A program made the translations under genes and the position numbers. Positions 18,682 to 28,039 of a stretch of 64,000 nucleotides of DNA are shown here, one piece after another. Each line of letters begins with the position of its first letter. The first letter of the stretch is position 1. The stretch lies in the NCBI GenBank assembly GCA_023091665.1, contig JALJCQ010000041.1, positions 1 to 64,000 on the forward strand, in the 5' to 3' direction. The DNA is from Pythium myriotylum (lineage: Eukaryota > Oomycota > Peronosporomycetes > Pythiales > Pythiaceae). Below the pieces are notes generated by a model. It saw only the letters and a list, made by a program, of their open reading frames with translations. It did not search any database and was not told where the DNA came from.

Positions 18682-21600
18682 CTAGTTTAAAGGCTGGGCT
18701 GGGCCGGCTGGAGCAGCACTGGCTTTCGCCTCACCCTTAACCAAGGACTTGAGAGCCTTCTTCAGCTCGCAGTCGCCTGGAGAGTGCACCTCGTCACAGA
18801 ACGAGCACTTCCTTGGGCACGACTCAGGACGATGACCTGGGGCCTCGCAGAGAGAACAGAAACCTTTCTGCGGGCAGTCACTCGCCCAGTGTCCTGGCTC
18901 GTCGCAATTGAAGCAGTTCGGTCTGCGAGGACTCTGAACGCTTAAGCCAGGTCGAGAACGACCGGCTGAGCCAGAAACACTTGTGCCGGAGCTGGGAAGC
19001 TGGGCCGAACGAGCGAAAGGAGCTTGGCCTGACTGGTGCGAGGCTGGCCCTTGAGCCGTGGCGTGACGACTCGGCTGGCTAGAGCTTGGACCATATCGAC
19101 CAGAATGACTCTGATCCTGGCTACCTGGCCTCCAGCGACTTGGGTGCCGGTTCTGAACGCGGCCTGACAACTGGTAAACCGACTCAGCGTAGCAATCGCC
19201 TGGCTCATCGTCATCGAAATGCACTCGACGCTCATCGCCCAGTCCCCACCCGGCTTCTTTACCGTCTTCGTCACCGTCGTAAGCATAATAGGCGGTCGCC
19301 GACCTGGGAATCGAGCGTTCGCGTTCTCGATCGCGATCCTGGTGCCGGCTGGAGCGACGATAGTCATCCCGGTCCACTTCTCGGTCCAGATCTCTGGCTG
19401 CGTCCTCGAGCTGGGCCAGCGACTCGTAAGAACGCCCTCTGAACGCATTCCTGGCGCTTTCGCTAGCCAGGCTCTTGATGAAGCGATCCAGATGGTTCGT
19501 TAGGTCAGTCGAGCTGGTCAGCGGGATGCGAGCCTTGACTGCCGCTGCATTCAAACGCCATAGATGCTGGAGCGGAGTCTCGTCCTTCCGCTGGGTCAAC
19601 CCAAAGTACTTTTCGAACGGGGACCCTCTAGAGACGCAGAACTCGCTCTGGAACGCTGCACTCAGTGAGTTCCAGCTCCGGCGAGCTGAACCAAGTTGCT
19701 GGAGCCAAGCCTCAGCTGGACCACGAAGGTATAGCTCGATATTCCGGCATCGCTCGGGGTCAGTCCAGTAACCACTGTCTGCTAGGTACACATACTCTTT
19801 ATACCAGAGTTTGCGGTCAGCTAGTGACTCTAGACCGGTGAACTTGTCTAGATACCGATTTGGCACAAACGGTCGTGGCACTGACTGGCCTAGCTGGCTC
19901 GGTGGCATCACGGAGGCTGGTAAGGCGCTTCCCAGCTCGTTAGCGCCATAGTCGGACACTCTACGAGCTCTAGACTCTCCAGCACCATCACTGGTGTAAC
20001 GTCCAGCTGGAAAAGCTTCTGCGTGGACTGGAACCGGAGCTGACAACGGCGCGGAGGCTGCCTGGGCATCCACCCGACGTGGTGTTGGCCTACCCGAGAC
20101 AAAACCGCCAGCGCGGTCGCCAACTCCTGATCCCAGATAGAACGACGCATCCGCTGGCTGGGTCAGAGCAGGAGCTGCATGGAAAGTGACACCAGGAGCC
20201 GGATAAGGCGCATTCACGACTGCTGGTGCTGGAGGCGCATGAGCTGACTGCTGCAGATGCGAACCAAACGCAAGCGGCGCCGAAACCACTGGAGCGACGG
20301 CAGGTTGCTGGAAACGGTAGTTGTTAGGAACAACAAACCGTTGTGGTTGGACTTCTGGTCGAGCTGGACCAAACGCAAGGCTCTGACCGGCTGACTGGCT
20401 CGATGAAGACTGAGCCAGGTCTGTTGGTGCGCGCATACCGGCTTGCGGTGCCAGGAACGAGAACTGACTAGTTCGAAGACTCGATTGCCGGCCTGGAATA
20501 CCGTCACTCGAGCTCAGAATCGACTCTGGCTTGCGCATGGCGTGGATATCGACTGGGGATCTGGACGATACCGTCGGAGACCGTTGCTCGGGTCGAATAC
20601 TTCGAAACCTGATCCACTCCTGGACTTCCAGCGAGAGTAGATATCTGGCTGACCGGACCTTCACCTCGACTTCGTGCAGATGGAGGCCTGCTAACTCTGG
20701 AGCATGACGAAGTGCAGCTGGGACCAGATTCATGAACGAATACCCAGCTTCGAACAGAGCAGACTGGATCAATGCCAACATCTCGATGCCAGATAGACCT
20801 TCTAGCCGGACAACGTGCAGGACGTTTCGTGGCGACAGCGGATTCGTCGTGCTGATAATGTCGAAAAGCTTCAACCACGAGCCTGGCTCGTGAAACTTGT
20901 CCAGCACATCCGAGCTTCGCTCGATGACTTGTCTGGGTCCGAGGTTGGGCGATCCAGCTTCTCGAGGCAGGGTACGGTCTTCTGGTGCGTGACTCCAGAT
21001 GTCAACGCACTCCTGGATCACGAAGGCGTCGTGAATCCTGGAGCGACCACTTCTGGCGGCCGAAACGTCTCCCAGCTCACCGCCTGGATGAACTAGGCCC
21101 CTCGCACGGTTGTCCCGAGCCGTCATCTCGGTTCCAGGTCGCGACTTCACAACTTGGTCGGTCGAACTGGTACTTGGCGACTTCCCAGCTGCTGGCTTGC
21201 CACCACGACCTTTCCCTGGCTTCCCAGCCTTCTTCCTAGCCTTCGACTGGCTCGAAGCTGCCTCGGCTTGGTCTTGGAGACTGGACTTGGTCTTACCAGC
21301 TCGCAAAGCGACGTCACCCAGATCGAGACTGCTGATACTAGCACGAGGTGAGCCATACTCAGTACTTCCTTTGCGCGGGCTAGCTCGGCGTGGGATTGCC
21401 GAGCCAGAAGGCTCCTTTTCTTCGTCGTCGTCAGGCATAAGCACACGACGACGGGCAGCGGAGGACTGCTCCATCTTGCCAACGACTTGCTGGCGTGAAC
21501 CAGCTCCACGACCGCCAGAGCGGGTCGCAGGCTGGCTGGTGGTGCCGGAACGCTGACAAGCTTCCTGGACACCGGTCGACTGGTCTTCATCTACCACAAA

Positions 21601-21687
21601 CGAGAATGGTTTGACCATCTCGGCCTGGTTAGTGTCAGACTCACCAATAGCGGACATACTCGCACGACCAGTACTAGCTCCTGGCAT
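18682..21687 (-). CDS. Element 2 Gag
   Basis: A Gag of about 1,000 residues, with a long disordered Ser/Pro/Ala-rich N-terminal half, a retrotransposon capsid domain (FTGLESLADRKLWYKEY, IELYLRGPAEAWLQQL, RFIKSLASESARNAFRG) and three zinc knuckles near the C-terminus (CFNCDEPGHWASDC, CSLCEAPGHRPESC, CSFCDEVHSPGDC). Arg/Asp repeats precede the knuckles. The first ATG is at 21,687, close to the primer-binding site, and the next at 21,657 may be the true start. The frame is intact and ends TTA AAC TAG, the frameshift site. Confidence 0.9.
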   Translation of the reverse strand: MPGASTGRASMSAIGESDTNQAEMVKPFSFVVDEDQSTGVQEACQRSGTTSQPATRSGGRGAGSRQQVVGKMEQSSAARRRVLMPDDDEEKEPSGSAIPRRASPRKGSTEYGSPRASISSLDLGDVALRAGKTKSSLQDQAEAASSQSKARKKAGKPGKGRGGKPAAGKSPSTSSTDQVVKSRPGTEMTARDNRARGLVHPGGELGDVSAARSGRSRIHDAFVIQECVDIWSHAPEDRTLPREAGSPNLGPRQVIERSSDVLDKFHEPGSWLKLFDIISTTNPLSPRNVLHVVRLEGLSGIEMLALIQSALFEAGYSFMNLVPAALRHAPELAGLHLHEVEVKVRSARYLLSLEVQEWIRFRSIRPEQRSPTVSSRSPVDIHAMRKPESILSSSDGIPGRQSSLRTSQFSFLAPQAGMRAPTDLAQSSSSQSAGQSLAFGPARPEVQPQRFVVPNNYRFQQPAVAPVVSAPLAFGSHLQQSAHAPPAPAVVNAPYPAPGVTFHAAPALTQPADASFYLGSGVGDRAGGFVSGRPTPRRVDAQAASAPLSAPVPVHAEAFPAGRYTSDGAGESRARRVSDYGANELGSALPASVMPPSQLGQSVPRPFVPNRYLDKFTGLESLADRKLWYKEYVYLADSGYWTDPERCRNIELYLRGPAEAWLQQLGSARRSWNSLSAAFQSEFCVSRGSPFEKYFGLTQRKDETPLQHLWRLNAAAVKARIPLTSSTDLTNHLDRFIKSLASESARNAFRGRSYESLAQLEDAARDLDREVDRDDYRRSSRHQDRDRERERSIPRSATAYYAYDGDEDGKEAGWGLGDERRVHFDDDEPGDCYAESVYQLSGRVQNRHPSRWRPGSQDQSHSGRYGPSSSQPSRHATAQGPASHQSGQAPFARSAQLPSSGTSVSGSAGRSRPGLSVQSPRRPNCFNCDEPGHWASDCPQKGFCSLCEAPGHRPESCPRKCSFCDEVHSPGDCELKKALKSLVKGEAKASAAPAGPAQPLN
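18685..18691 (-). promoter_or_regulatory. Element 2 -1 frameshift heptamer at gag stop
   Basis: The minus strand reads T-TTA-AAC directly before the gag TAG. A -1 slip avoids the stop and enters the protease frame without stops. The same heptamer and the following 100 bases are conserved in element 4. Confidence 0.8.
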
Positions 21688-21697
21688 ACGCACCAGT

Positions 21698-22812
21698 TGT
21701 GATGAAGTGCGCTGCCTTTTCGCTAGCTCCTGGAGCTGGAAAAGGGTATAGACCTAGTGTGTATATGGGGAATACACGCAGGCGAACTTGGGCCCGTTGT
21801 GAAAACCCAAGTTCTGGCTTCGTACCTCACGTTATGTATCCCTTGACCGGTTCTTTTGAGCTTTGAAGTATGGGGAAATACGTCCACTTGGAGTATTCCA
21901 CCAACCCAAGACGGCTCAACCAGCTCTAGGTAACGATGAGGACCAGTCTTTTAATACACAAATACAAACGACACACTTAGACCCAGGACGGAAGACTAAC
22001 TTCGATCCGCTGGGTCTCGCCTGGGACAACCTCGATCCGCCAGGACACTGGAAATCCCCTCTGGGATCTGGGAAAACTCTCTCTCAACCAAATGGAGTGT
22101 ATTACTTTAACTGGGGAACTACGAGCAGTTCCCAGCTATCGCAACACAAGAATACGCAAGAATATGGAGTGCTCCAGGTCTCTAGTACAAACTAGTACCC
22201 TTCGCAGGTGCCTCAAGGGCTGGAAAGGGGGTTGGCTCCTCTCCTCACTCGCAAACACACCAATACCCACGCACCAGCAGCCAGACACACGCGCACGCAG
22301 TCCACTAGGGCAAATCCAACACACGCAGGCTTACCTTGTGGCGTAGACGCTGGGTCCTCCCGCGGTTTGACGGAGGAGACTTGGGGAGTTGAGAGCAAAA
22401 AGCGAAGTCTTTTGAATACAGGGTAAAACCCTAAGGGGAGCAAGGAACTGGCTCCCTGAACCCTACCTACTTAACTACCAGATCTGATAATAACCCTACT
22501 CTGTGTGGTCTAACTGGAAATTGCACAATCCGAACTGGGAAAACCGGTAAAAACCAGTTTCCGGAATGGATGAATCTGGTCAACATCCGGAGAAAGCCAG
22601 CTCAAACCAGACAGAAAATCACCCACTGGGAAGGTCCAGTGGATGAACCCAGTTCCTGGCACACTGTGCCAGACTGGAAAGGTGGGTGAGTAGCTGGTAC
22701 AGTGTACCAGGCTACTGCCACCTACTAACTCTTGTCATTTAATTTTCTAGCTACTGATCCAGCTCTGTGCCAGCTCCCACAACCTGGGACCAGGCAGCGA
22801 GAGACGCGGGCA
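21698..22812 (-). repeat. Element 2 5' LTR
   Basis: The non-coding DNA upstream of element 2 gag. On the minus strand it starts TGCCCGCGTC and ends ATCACA, followed by AC and TGGTGCGTATGCC, a possible primer-binding site conserved in element 4. Both LTRs share GGTGGCAGTAGCC near their start. The mate LTR is missing, so edges rest on comparison with element 4 and on the junction with element 3 coding DNA. Eighteen CTGG or CCAG words occur in 22,501-22,800. Confidence 0.6.
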
Positions 22813-23936
22813 CTTCGTCTCATTTGACCAAGCGTGCGAAGTTCATCAAAACCCGCACAACCGCCACGGCAGAAGATACTGCTGATCTCTTCATGAAGCA
22901 TTATGTGAAGGATCATGGCTTGCCCAAGACAATAGTTTCGGATCGTGACTCGAAGTTCACGTCGAAATTTTGGTCCTCATTGACATCGATCCTGAAGACT
23001 ACTCACAACCTTTCCTCAGCGTTTAGACCGCAGACAGACGGACAGACAGAACGCACGAATCGTTTCATCGAAGACTATCTCAGAGGTGTTGTGAACCCGA
23101 TCCAGAATGATTGGGATAAGTTTTTGCATCTAGCGGAATTCGCCTACAACCGCAGAGTGCATTCGTCGATCGGCATGTGTCCATTTGAAGCTGATCTGGG
23201 CTATGTTCCATACATGGCAGACGATATTGCTGCAGACCCAGGATTCAAACAGTTGGATAAGGCTGCGCAGACATTCTTGCTTCGACAAGAAGTGTTTTTG
23301 AAGAAGGCAAAAGATGCAATTAGTGAAGCACAAGAGCGTATGAAGTCGTATTATGACAAGAATCGCCTGCATCAAGAGTTTGAAGTTGGTCAACTCGTGC
23401 TACTCGACGGCAAGAATCTTGATATTCGCCACAAAGGCTTCGCATCGACAAGCAAATTGGCACCAAGATTTATCGGACCCTACCCCATCGTGAAGAAAGT
23501 CCATCAAGATTCGTATGAACTTGCCATGTCGAAGGATCTTCGTATCCATCCCGTTTTCCACACATCTTTGCTCAAGCCGTATATGAAGGATAACAAACGC
23601 AAACAGCAGACTACGAAGGTTTTGCTTGCGGACGGCATTACTGAAGGACAACTCATCGAAGCTGTCATTGGGCATCGGAAGATTCGTGGAAGAGACCAGC
23701 ACAAGAAACACTGGCTCGGAGAATCAAGACGTCAAGCCACATGGGAACCCGTTGAAAACCTGAAGCAGATTCCAAGTCTCATCGAAGCATACTGGAAGTC
23801 TGTGCAGGGGGGCCTTCTCTCGAAGGGAGGTCATGTGACGCAGCCAGAAAAGAATGGCTCGCGTCAGAAGGGTTTGGCAACGACCTTGATTTGGTTTCAG
23901 TATATTATACTGGAACTAAGTTACTACGATTAGTCC
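22813..23936 (+). pseudogene. Element 3 Ty3/gypsy integrase C-terminus and chromodomain
   Basis: The 3' third of a Pol polyprotein of a different Ty3/gypsy family. The frame opens in the integrase core (KRAKFIKTRTTATAEDTADL), contains the second catalytic Asp (IVSDRDSKFTSKFW) and the Glu (TDGQTERTNRFIEDYL), then the GPY/F segment (APRFIGPYPIVKKV) and a chromodomain-like end (HWLGESRRQATWEPVENL). Everything upstream, including the first catalytic Asp, is lost where element 2 begins. The last codons run into the LTR that starts at 23,834. Confidence 0.88.
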
Positions 23937-24321
23937 TGGAAGGATTATGCACTGGGTGGTGTAAAAGCATCCCGAGAGTAATGGGTGATGCTGACCCGGC
24001 TGCAACACATTGGTGATGACGTAGTGACTATGCATACTGTATTCAAGAGATTGTAGGAGGGCATACATATTAGTTGACATAGCTAACTTTGGATACTGAA
24101 AGTAAGGTATCTAGGACAGACGACATCTAGGCACAGAGCACCCTAGAGGCCCACACAGAGGATAGGAAAACAAACTCTAACATCAATCTCACTTCTCAAC
24201 TTGCTCTCAAGTCAACTAGCCTCAACTAGCCTCGACTAGCCTCGTCCAAGACCAAGCCAACCACCCAGCCAGCCAGCCCGCGTACTTGTCACCAGGAGCC
24301 CAGTACCCCACTTCTGTGACA
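23834..24321 (+). repeat. Element 3 3' LTR (inferred)
   Basis: A purine tract CGAAGGGAGG precedes TGTGACGCAGCC at 23,834, the expected LTR start. The sequence up to GTGACA at 24,321 ends in CA exactly where tyrosinase homology begins, so this is read as the 3' LTR. The mate LTR is missing. The part near 24,210-24,245 has short tandem copies of AACTAGCCTC. Confidence 0.55.
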
Positions 24322-24515
24322 TCGTGACCTTCGACGAACTTGATGTACTTTCCGGTGTCCATCGCCATCGCGATTGCGTCTTTGTAGAGCTCACGCTCAG
24401 CCGGCAAGAGCTGGGTCCACGGGCGTCGTACACGAGGCTGGGCACACTTGGCCTCGGCGGTCGGTGAGGTGGTAAGAGCGAGGAGGCTGGCGGTGAGGAT
24501 CGTGGCGAGCTTCAT
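24322..24515 (-). pseudogene. Tyrosinase N-terminal fragment with promoter
   Basis: Encodes the first 64 residues of a tyrosinase nearly identical to the 31,952 gene: signal peptide MKLATILTASLLALTTS, the PRVRRPWTQL segment and FVEGHD, which includes the first copper-A His. It stops at the inferred element 3 LTR. The upstream DNA is a good promoter copy. This is probably the front of the gene whose back lies at 13,242-14,082. Confidence 0.88.
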
Positions 24516-24562
24516 CGGTAACTGGAGGTGATAGTGGAGGGAGTACTTGTGGTCTGGAAGTA

Positions 24563-24578
24563 AAATTGCAGAATGAGC
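24563..24578 (-). promoter_or_regulatory. Oomycete initiator upstream of the 24,515 tyrosinase fragment
   Basis: Minus strand GCTCATTCTGCAATTT, a full match to the oomycete initiator consensus GCTCATTYBNCAWTTT, 48 to 63 bases before the ATG. Confidence 0.8.
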
Positions 24579-25854
24579 TGGCTGGTGGAAGACTTAAATG
24601 ACGAGCTTGAAACTTCACGCAAGGAGCTTATGTGAGGTCTCATACGAGAACTTATCGACCAGCGCGTTGTCGTGAGCCATGGCCGTCTGTCTGCATTGTA
24701 CGTCAAGTCGATGAAAATCCTGCCCCCATGTTATCCACTCAGCAAGCTGGGATGATGCCGTGCCCAGTTCGTTCCTGAGGACCAATCGAGCCGCATCGTC
24801 GCAAGACATAAATCACGTGTTGTTGTGTCCGCGTACCGTGTGGCGGAAACCTAATGTCTAGAGTGTCGCAGAAAAGAGTTGTGGCGTACTGTACTGTACT
24901 TGCTGCACTAACCTTGTCTCTGTTGTGGCGTACTGTACTGTACTTGCTGCACTAACCTCGTCTCTGTTTCTCCAAGTTGGTCCATTCTCTGACTGTGGTG
25001 ACGATGAAATGAGGTCGATTTTTCAAAGAATGATTTACGGCTCCGATCGCCAAAACCAAAGGCTTCGCCGATCTTTGATTGCGATGGTGGTTTACATATC
25101 AACGCATATGCCAAACTTGTAAAGCAGCAGTTCTGCGACAGAGGCTCAAGGGGAGTGTGATTTACCCCATTCCACCGTCCGCTACAGTACCAGTACCAGA
25201 GCGAAGTCTATTAGAAATTCCAACAAGCTTGAAGGACTAAACGGATCGTGTGATCTTGGCGCCAATCCTCGTGGTTACGCACTGCCATTCTCGGATTGTT
25301 GCGTCATATCCTCGAGCTCCAAGCTTCGCGGGGACCTTGGATAGACGGTCGACAAGTGTTCATCGAGATCTTTGTTGTTTAAACCGTCCACAGGGGCCGT
25401 CATCATTGGATGTACTCGTCGCATCGACAGGCGTTTCGAGACGGATGGATTGCTCTCTTCCACGATTGATGTTCGATCGATTCAAACTCACAGGGCCAAA
25501 AAATCCAAGCTACAGTAGTAAGATAGATGCGCATCTCTGTAGTTTATGCAGGAGTACACGACTGTAGTGCTGTGTGAACGTTTTATGTCCTTTAACCAGG
25601 ACACGATTGGCAGGTACAGGTATTGTCCCGGCGATTTTTTTGGACTGGTATGTACTGTACGTCTCTTCATATAAAAACTGTACAGTACTGAACCCCTTCA
25701 CTCGATTACTGCAGCTACCAGCGCTTTGCCCCGACAAATCTTCGTTCGCTTCGCGAAAGATTGTTCATTCAATGTTGAATGAGTCCGGACCGCCAGAAAA
25801 TGTACACGAGGCTATTAATTGTATGTGACGTTTCCCAAATATGTTTGCGAAACG

Positions 25855-25899
25855 CTCCTACGCCAGCAGTGAGGAGTCTCCTCACTGCTGGCGTAGGAG
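25855..25899. repeat. Perfect 45-base palindrome
   Basis: Arms 25,855-25,876 and 25,878-25,899 (22 bp) around a single T. The homologous DNA near 34,500 is not palindromic. Confidence 0.95.
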
Positions 25900-26075
25900 G
25901 CGATCGTACTTCAGGTCGGTTTGCCACCCCCGCTCACAGTTTGCCGCACCGAAACACCCTTCCGTCTGCCAGTCGGTCGCGCTCGTCCCCTTCAACGTGA
26001 TGAACTCAATAGACTTCACTTGCATCATCAGCATCATCTTGTTCGCGGGGACGAAGTCCCCATGACGCAAAATTT

Positions 26076-26102
26076 GGGGGGGGGGGGGGGGGGGGGGGGG
26101 GG
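26076..26102 (+). repeat. Poly-G tract, 27 bases
   Basis: Uninterrupted run of 27 G in intergenic DNA, at the edge of the segment duplicated at 36.4 kb. The duplicate lacks the tract. Confidence 0.95.
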
Positions 26103-26988
26103 CTGATCATGCGCAGTTCGTCCGGGTGATACTCTTTCGCTGCGACGTAATACTGGAGTTCTTTGTTTGATAATTTTTTCGGCTTGATATTTTTTAGATA
26201 TGTACTCTCGTGGGGGTCTCGAAAATAGACCATCAACAAACAATTCGGAGTGTGCAGTCGACCGGGATAAACTGGCTCCGCTCACTAAGACAGTATGCCA
26301 GTCCTCCTCGAACCGGATTGACCAAGACCCTTCCCTAATAAAGAAACCTTTACCCAAAACTACGGATATACTGTAGTTTCCGATACGGTGCATACAAACG
26401 CCAAGATAAGTAAATTAAAGTCTGTTTACGATTCGACGTGTTTTTCGAGTTCACCAACGCGATGCGTCAGATTCTTCTTCCTTATTTTTTGTTTCACAAG
26501 GCTGGACAAGAAAGATGGCCCCCAAGACTCCCAGTTGACGTCTCGCCCGCTGGAGAATCTTAACTCCAGTTTTTCCGGCACTCTGAGCCGTGTAGTACGC
26601 GCCGGTTGACCACGATTGAGCAGAGGTTAGAGCTCGCATCCCGTTAGGTGAGTATGACTTTGAGGTGGAGCTATGACGGTCGTGTAGCTTGAGTAATCCT
26701 GCTGGATCGCCAGAAGGAAAAAGGCTGGAGAATCTCGCGACCAAAGCTCCATGATGATGCCAGGTTCGCCCACGTGGAAAGCGAGGATTGGTACGAAAAT
26801 GGATTTTCCCGTTGTCCCGTTTCTCGCGATCTATGGTGAAGTCCACAATCACTCGTCACAACACCCTGGGGACCCCAATGAGAACCCCAGCTGTTTCCAA
26901 GTGGCTACCGATGAGTATAGTTGTTACTTGGACGTGAGAAAGCGCACTCGGCTCGCCTGGCGACAGTTTGTGGAGGCATTGACCCTAA

Positions 26989-27017
26989 CACCGTTGTCAC
27001 AAATTGTGACAACGGTG
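26989..27017. repeat. Perfect 29-base palindrome
   Basis: Arms of 14 bp (CACCGTTGTCACAA) around one A; a second stem GACTCAC/GTGAGTC follows at about 27,031. The homologous DNA at 37,240 has only one arm. Confidence 0.95.
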
Positions 27018-27250
27018 CTAGGCTCTTTTGTGACTCACAAAATAGTGAGTCTCAGGAAATGCGGCTATAATCACTGACCGATCTATCCAGATGAAGGGCT
27101 CTCGTATCAAAAGCCACATCGCGAAGCGTTCAAGACGGAGACGGACACTCCACGAGTCACCGATAGTGCCAGGCGATTCGCGCGATACCAAGGGAGCTCG
27201 CTCGTTTGGCTCGATGGCGAGCGAAAAGCCACAAGTTGTGGCTCTTCGCC

Positions 27251-27305
27251 GGTACGTGCATGAGGAGGCTCTTGTGGCCCACAAGAGCCTCCTCATGCAC
27301 GTACC
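27251..27305. repeat. Perfect 55-base palindrome upstream of the chimeric tyrosinase
   Basis: Arms 27,251-27,277 and 27,279-27,305 (27 bp) around a single C. In the duplicate at 37,450-37,470 only the right arm exists. Confidence 0.95.
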
Positions 27306-27390
27306 TCATTCTCCATTCTTCTCCTGAGGGCGTACACCTCCCCTCCCACCTCCATCCCCAGCTCACTCTCTTCGACATCTTCCGCGACTC

Positions 27391-27976
27391 ATGAAGCTCT
27401 TCCGACTCGCCTCGCTTGTTTCGCTCGCGCTCATTGTCTTTCGGCATCCACCGGTGACGCCGCTCAGTGCAAGAGGCCGCGCGTGCGCCGTGCGTGGTCA
27501 TCGCTTTCCAAATGGGATCGCCAGCTCTACAAGGACTCCCTTGCAGCCGCAATGGACTCGAGCAAGTACATCAATTTAATGGAGGCCTATACCAAGTGCA
27601 AGGTCGGTAAAAGAAGATGAGCTTCATGGAGAAGGTTGCGAGCGTCGACTAGATCTCGTGCGAGCCACGCAACAACACTGGCATCTTTGATCCCACTGCT
27701 CCTCATTGGATCTTGCGGCATCAAGCCCATCAACGCCACGTTATAGTTCGTATAGGATTGATAGGTATCAACTCCATTAATGCCACAGAGGACCCACTTG
27801 TGGGCAAGTACTTTTCAGTGCTGCCACAGCAATTCGGCGCACTCGTTGATACGCGCGACCTCGGCGAAAGCAGCTACACCTACGCGATCGACAGTTTCAA
27901 CTTCGTCCTGTACACTGAGTGCGTCGCTACCAATGTGACAGACCACGCGAGCACGACGGCGACCCTGACAAATTGA
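27391..27976 (+). pseudogene. Chimeric tyrosinase pseudogene
   Basis: Starts with a signal peptide like the 37,553 gene (MKLFRLASLVSLAL), then loses frame within the mature N-terminus. After the codons around MEAYT the sequence jumps to KCKVG, deleting both copper sites, carries an in-frame TAG after VASVD, and near 27,750 switches to the other paralog type (INATEDPLVGKYFSVLPQQF) as in the 28,767 gene, ending at 27,976. It is therefore a recombinant of two paralogs and dead. An initiator-like CTCATTCTCCATT lies at 27,307-27,319. Confidence 0.88.
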
Positions 27977-28039
27977 TTTCTCAGAACAATCGCGTAAAGT
28001 GCTGGTTGGTGTACATAAAATGTGCGTACTGTACTCATC

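Larger units (their letters stand above)
14083..22812 (-). mobile_element. Element 2: truncated Ty3/gypsy LTR retrotransposon
   Basis: A minus-strand LTR retrotransposon with 5' LTR, gag, protease, reverse transcriptase and RNase H. Integrase, chromodomain and the 3' LTR are missing: homology ends at the junction with tyrosinase DNA at about 14,082. It is a relative of element 4 (RT about 10 percent different at the DNA level over the stretch I compared). Pol carries a frameshift near 15,800 and an in-frame TAG at 15,042, so it is not autonomous. The element, including its non-coding end, is unusually rich in CTGG/CCAG. Confidence 0.92.
24322..25275. repeat. Inverted repeat 1, left arm
   Basis: Homologous in inverted orientation to about 28,040-28,963, covering the first codons, promoter and upstream DNA of the tyrosinase gene. 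A local 44-base tandem duplication (CGTACTGTACTGTACTTGCT in both units) lies at about 24,879-24,966. The arms make the 24.5 and 28.8 kb copies divergent. Confidence 0.75.
25276..27390. other. Spacer with repeats, palindromes and a poly-G tract
   Basis: No gene recognised. It contains one copy of the 270-base repeat (25,260-25,520), a repeat at about 25,720-25,860 shared with 34,340-34,500 and 62,815-62,940, a 45-base palindrome (25,855-25,899), a 27-base poly-G tract (26,076-26,102), and about 26,150-27,390 homologous to 36,400-37,552, the upstream DNA of the intact 37,553 tyrosinase. Two more palindromes lie at 26,989-27,017 and 27,251-27,305. Confidence 0.65.
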
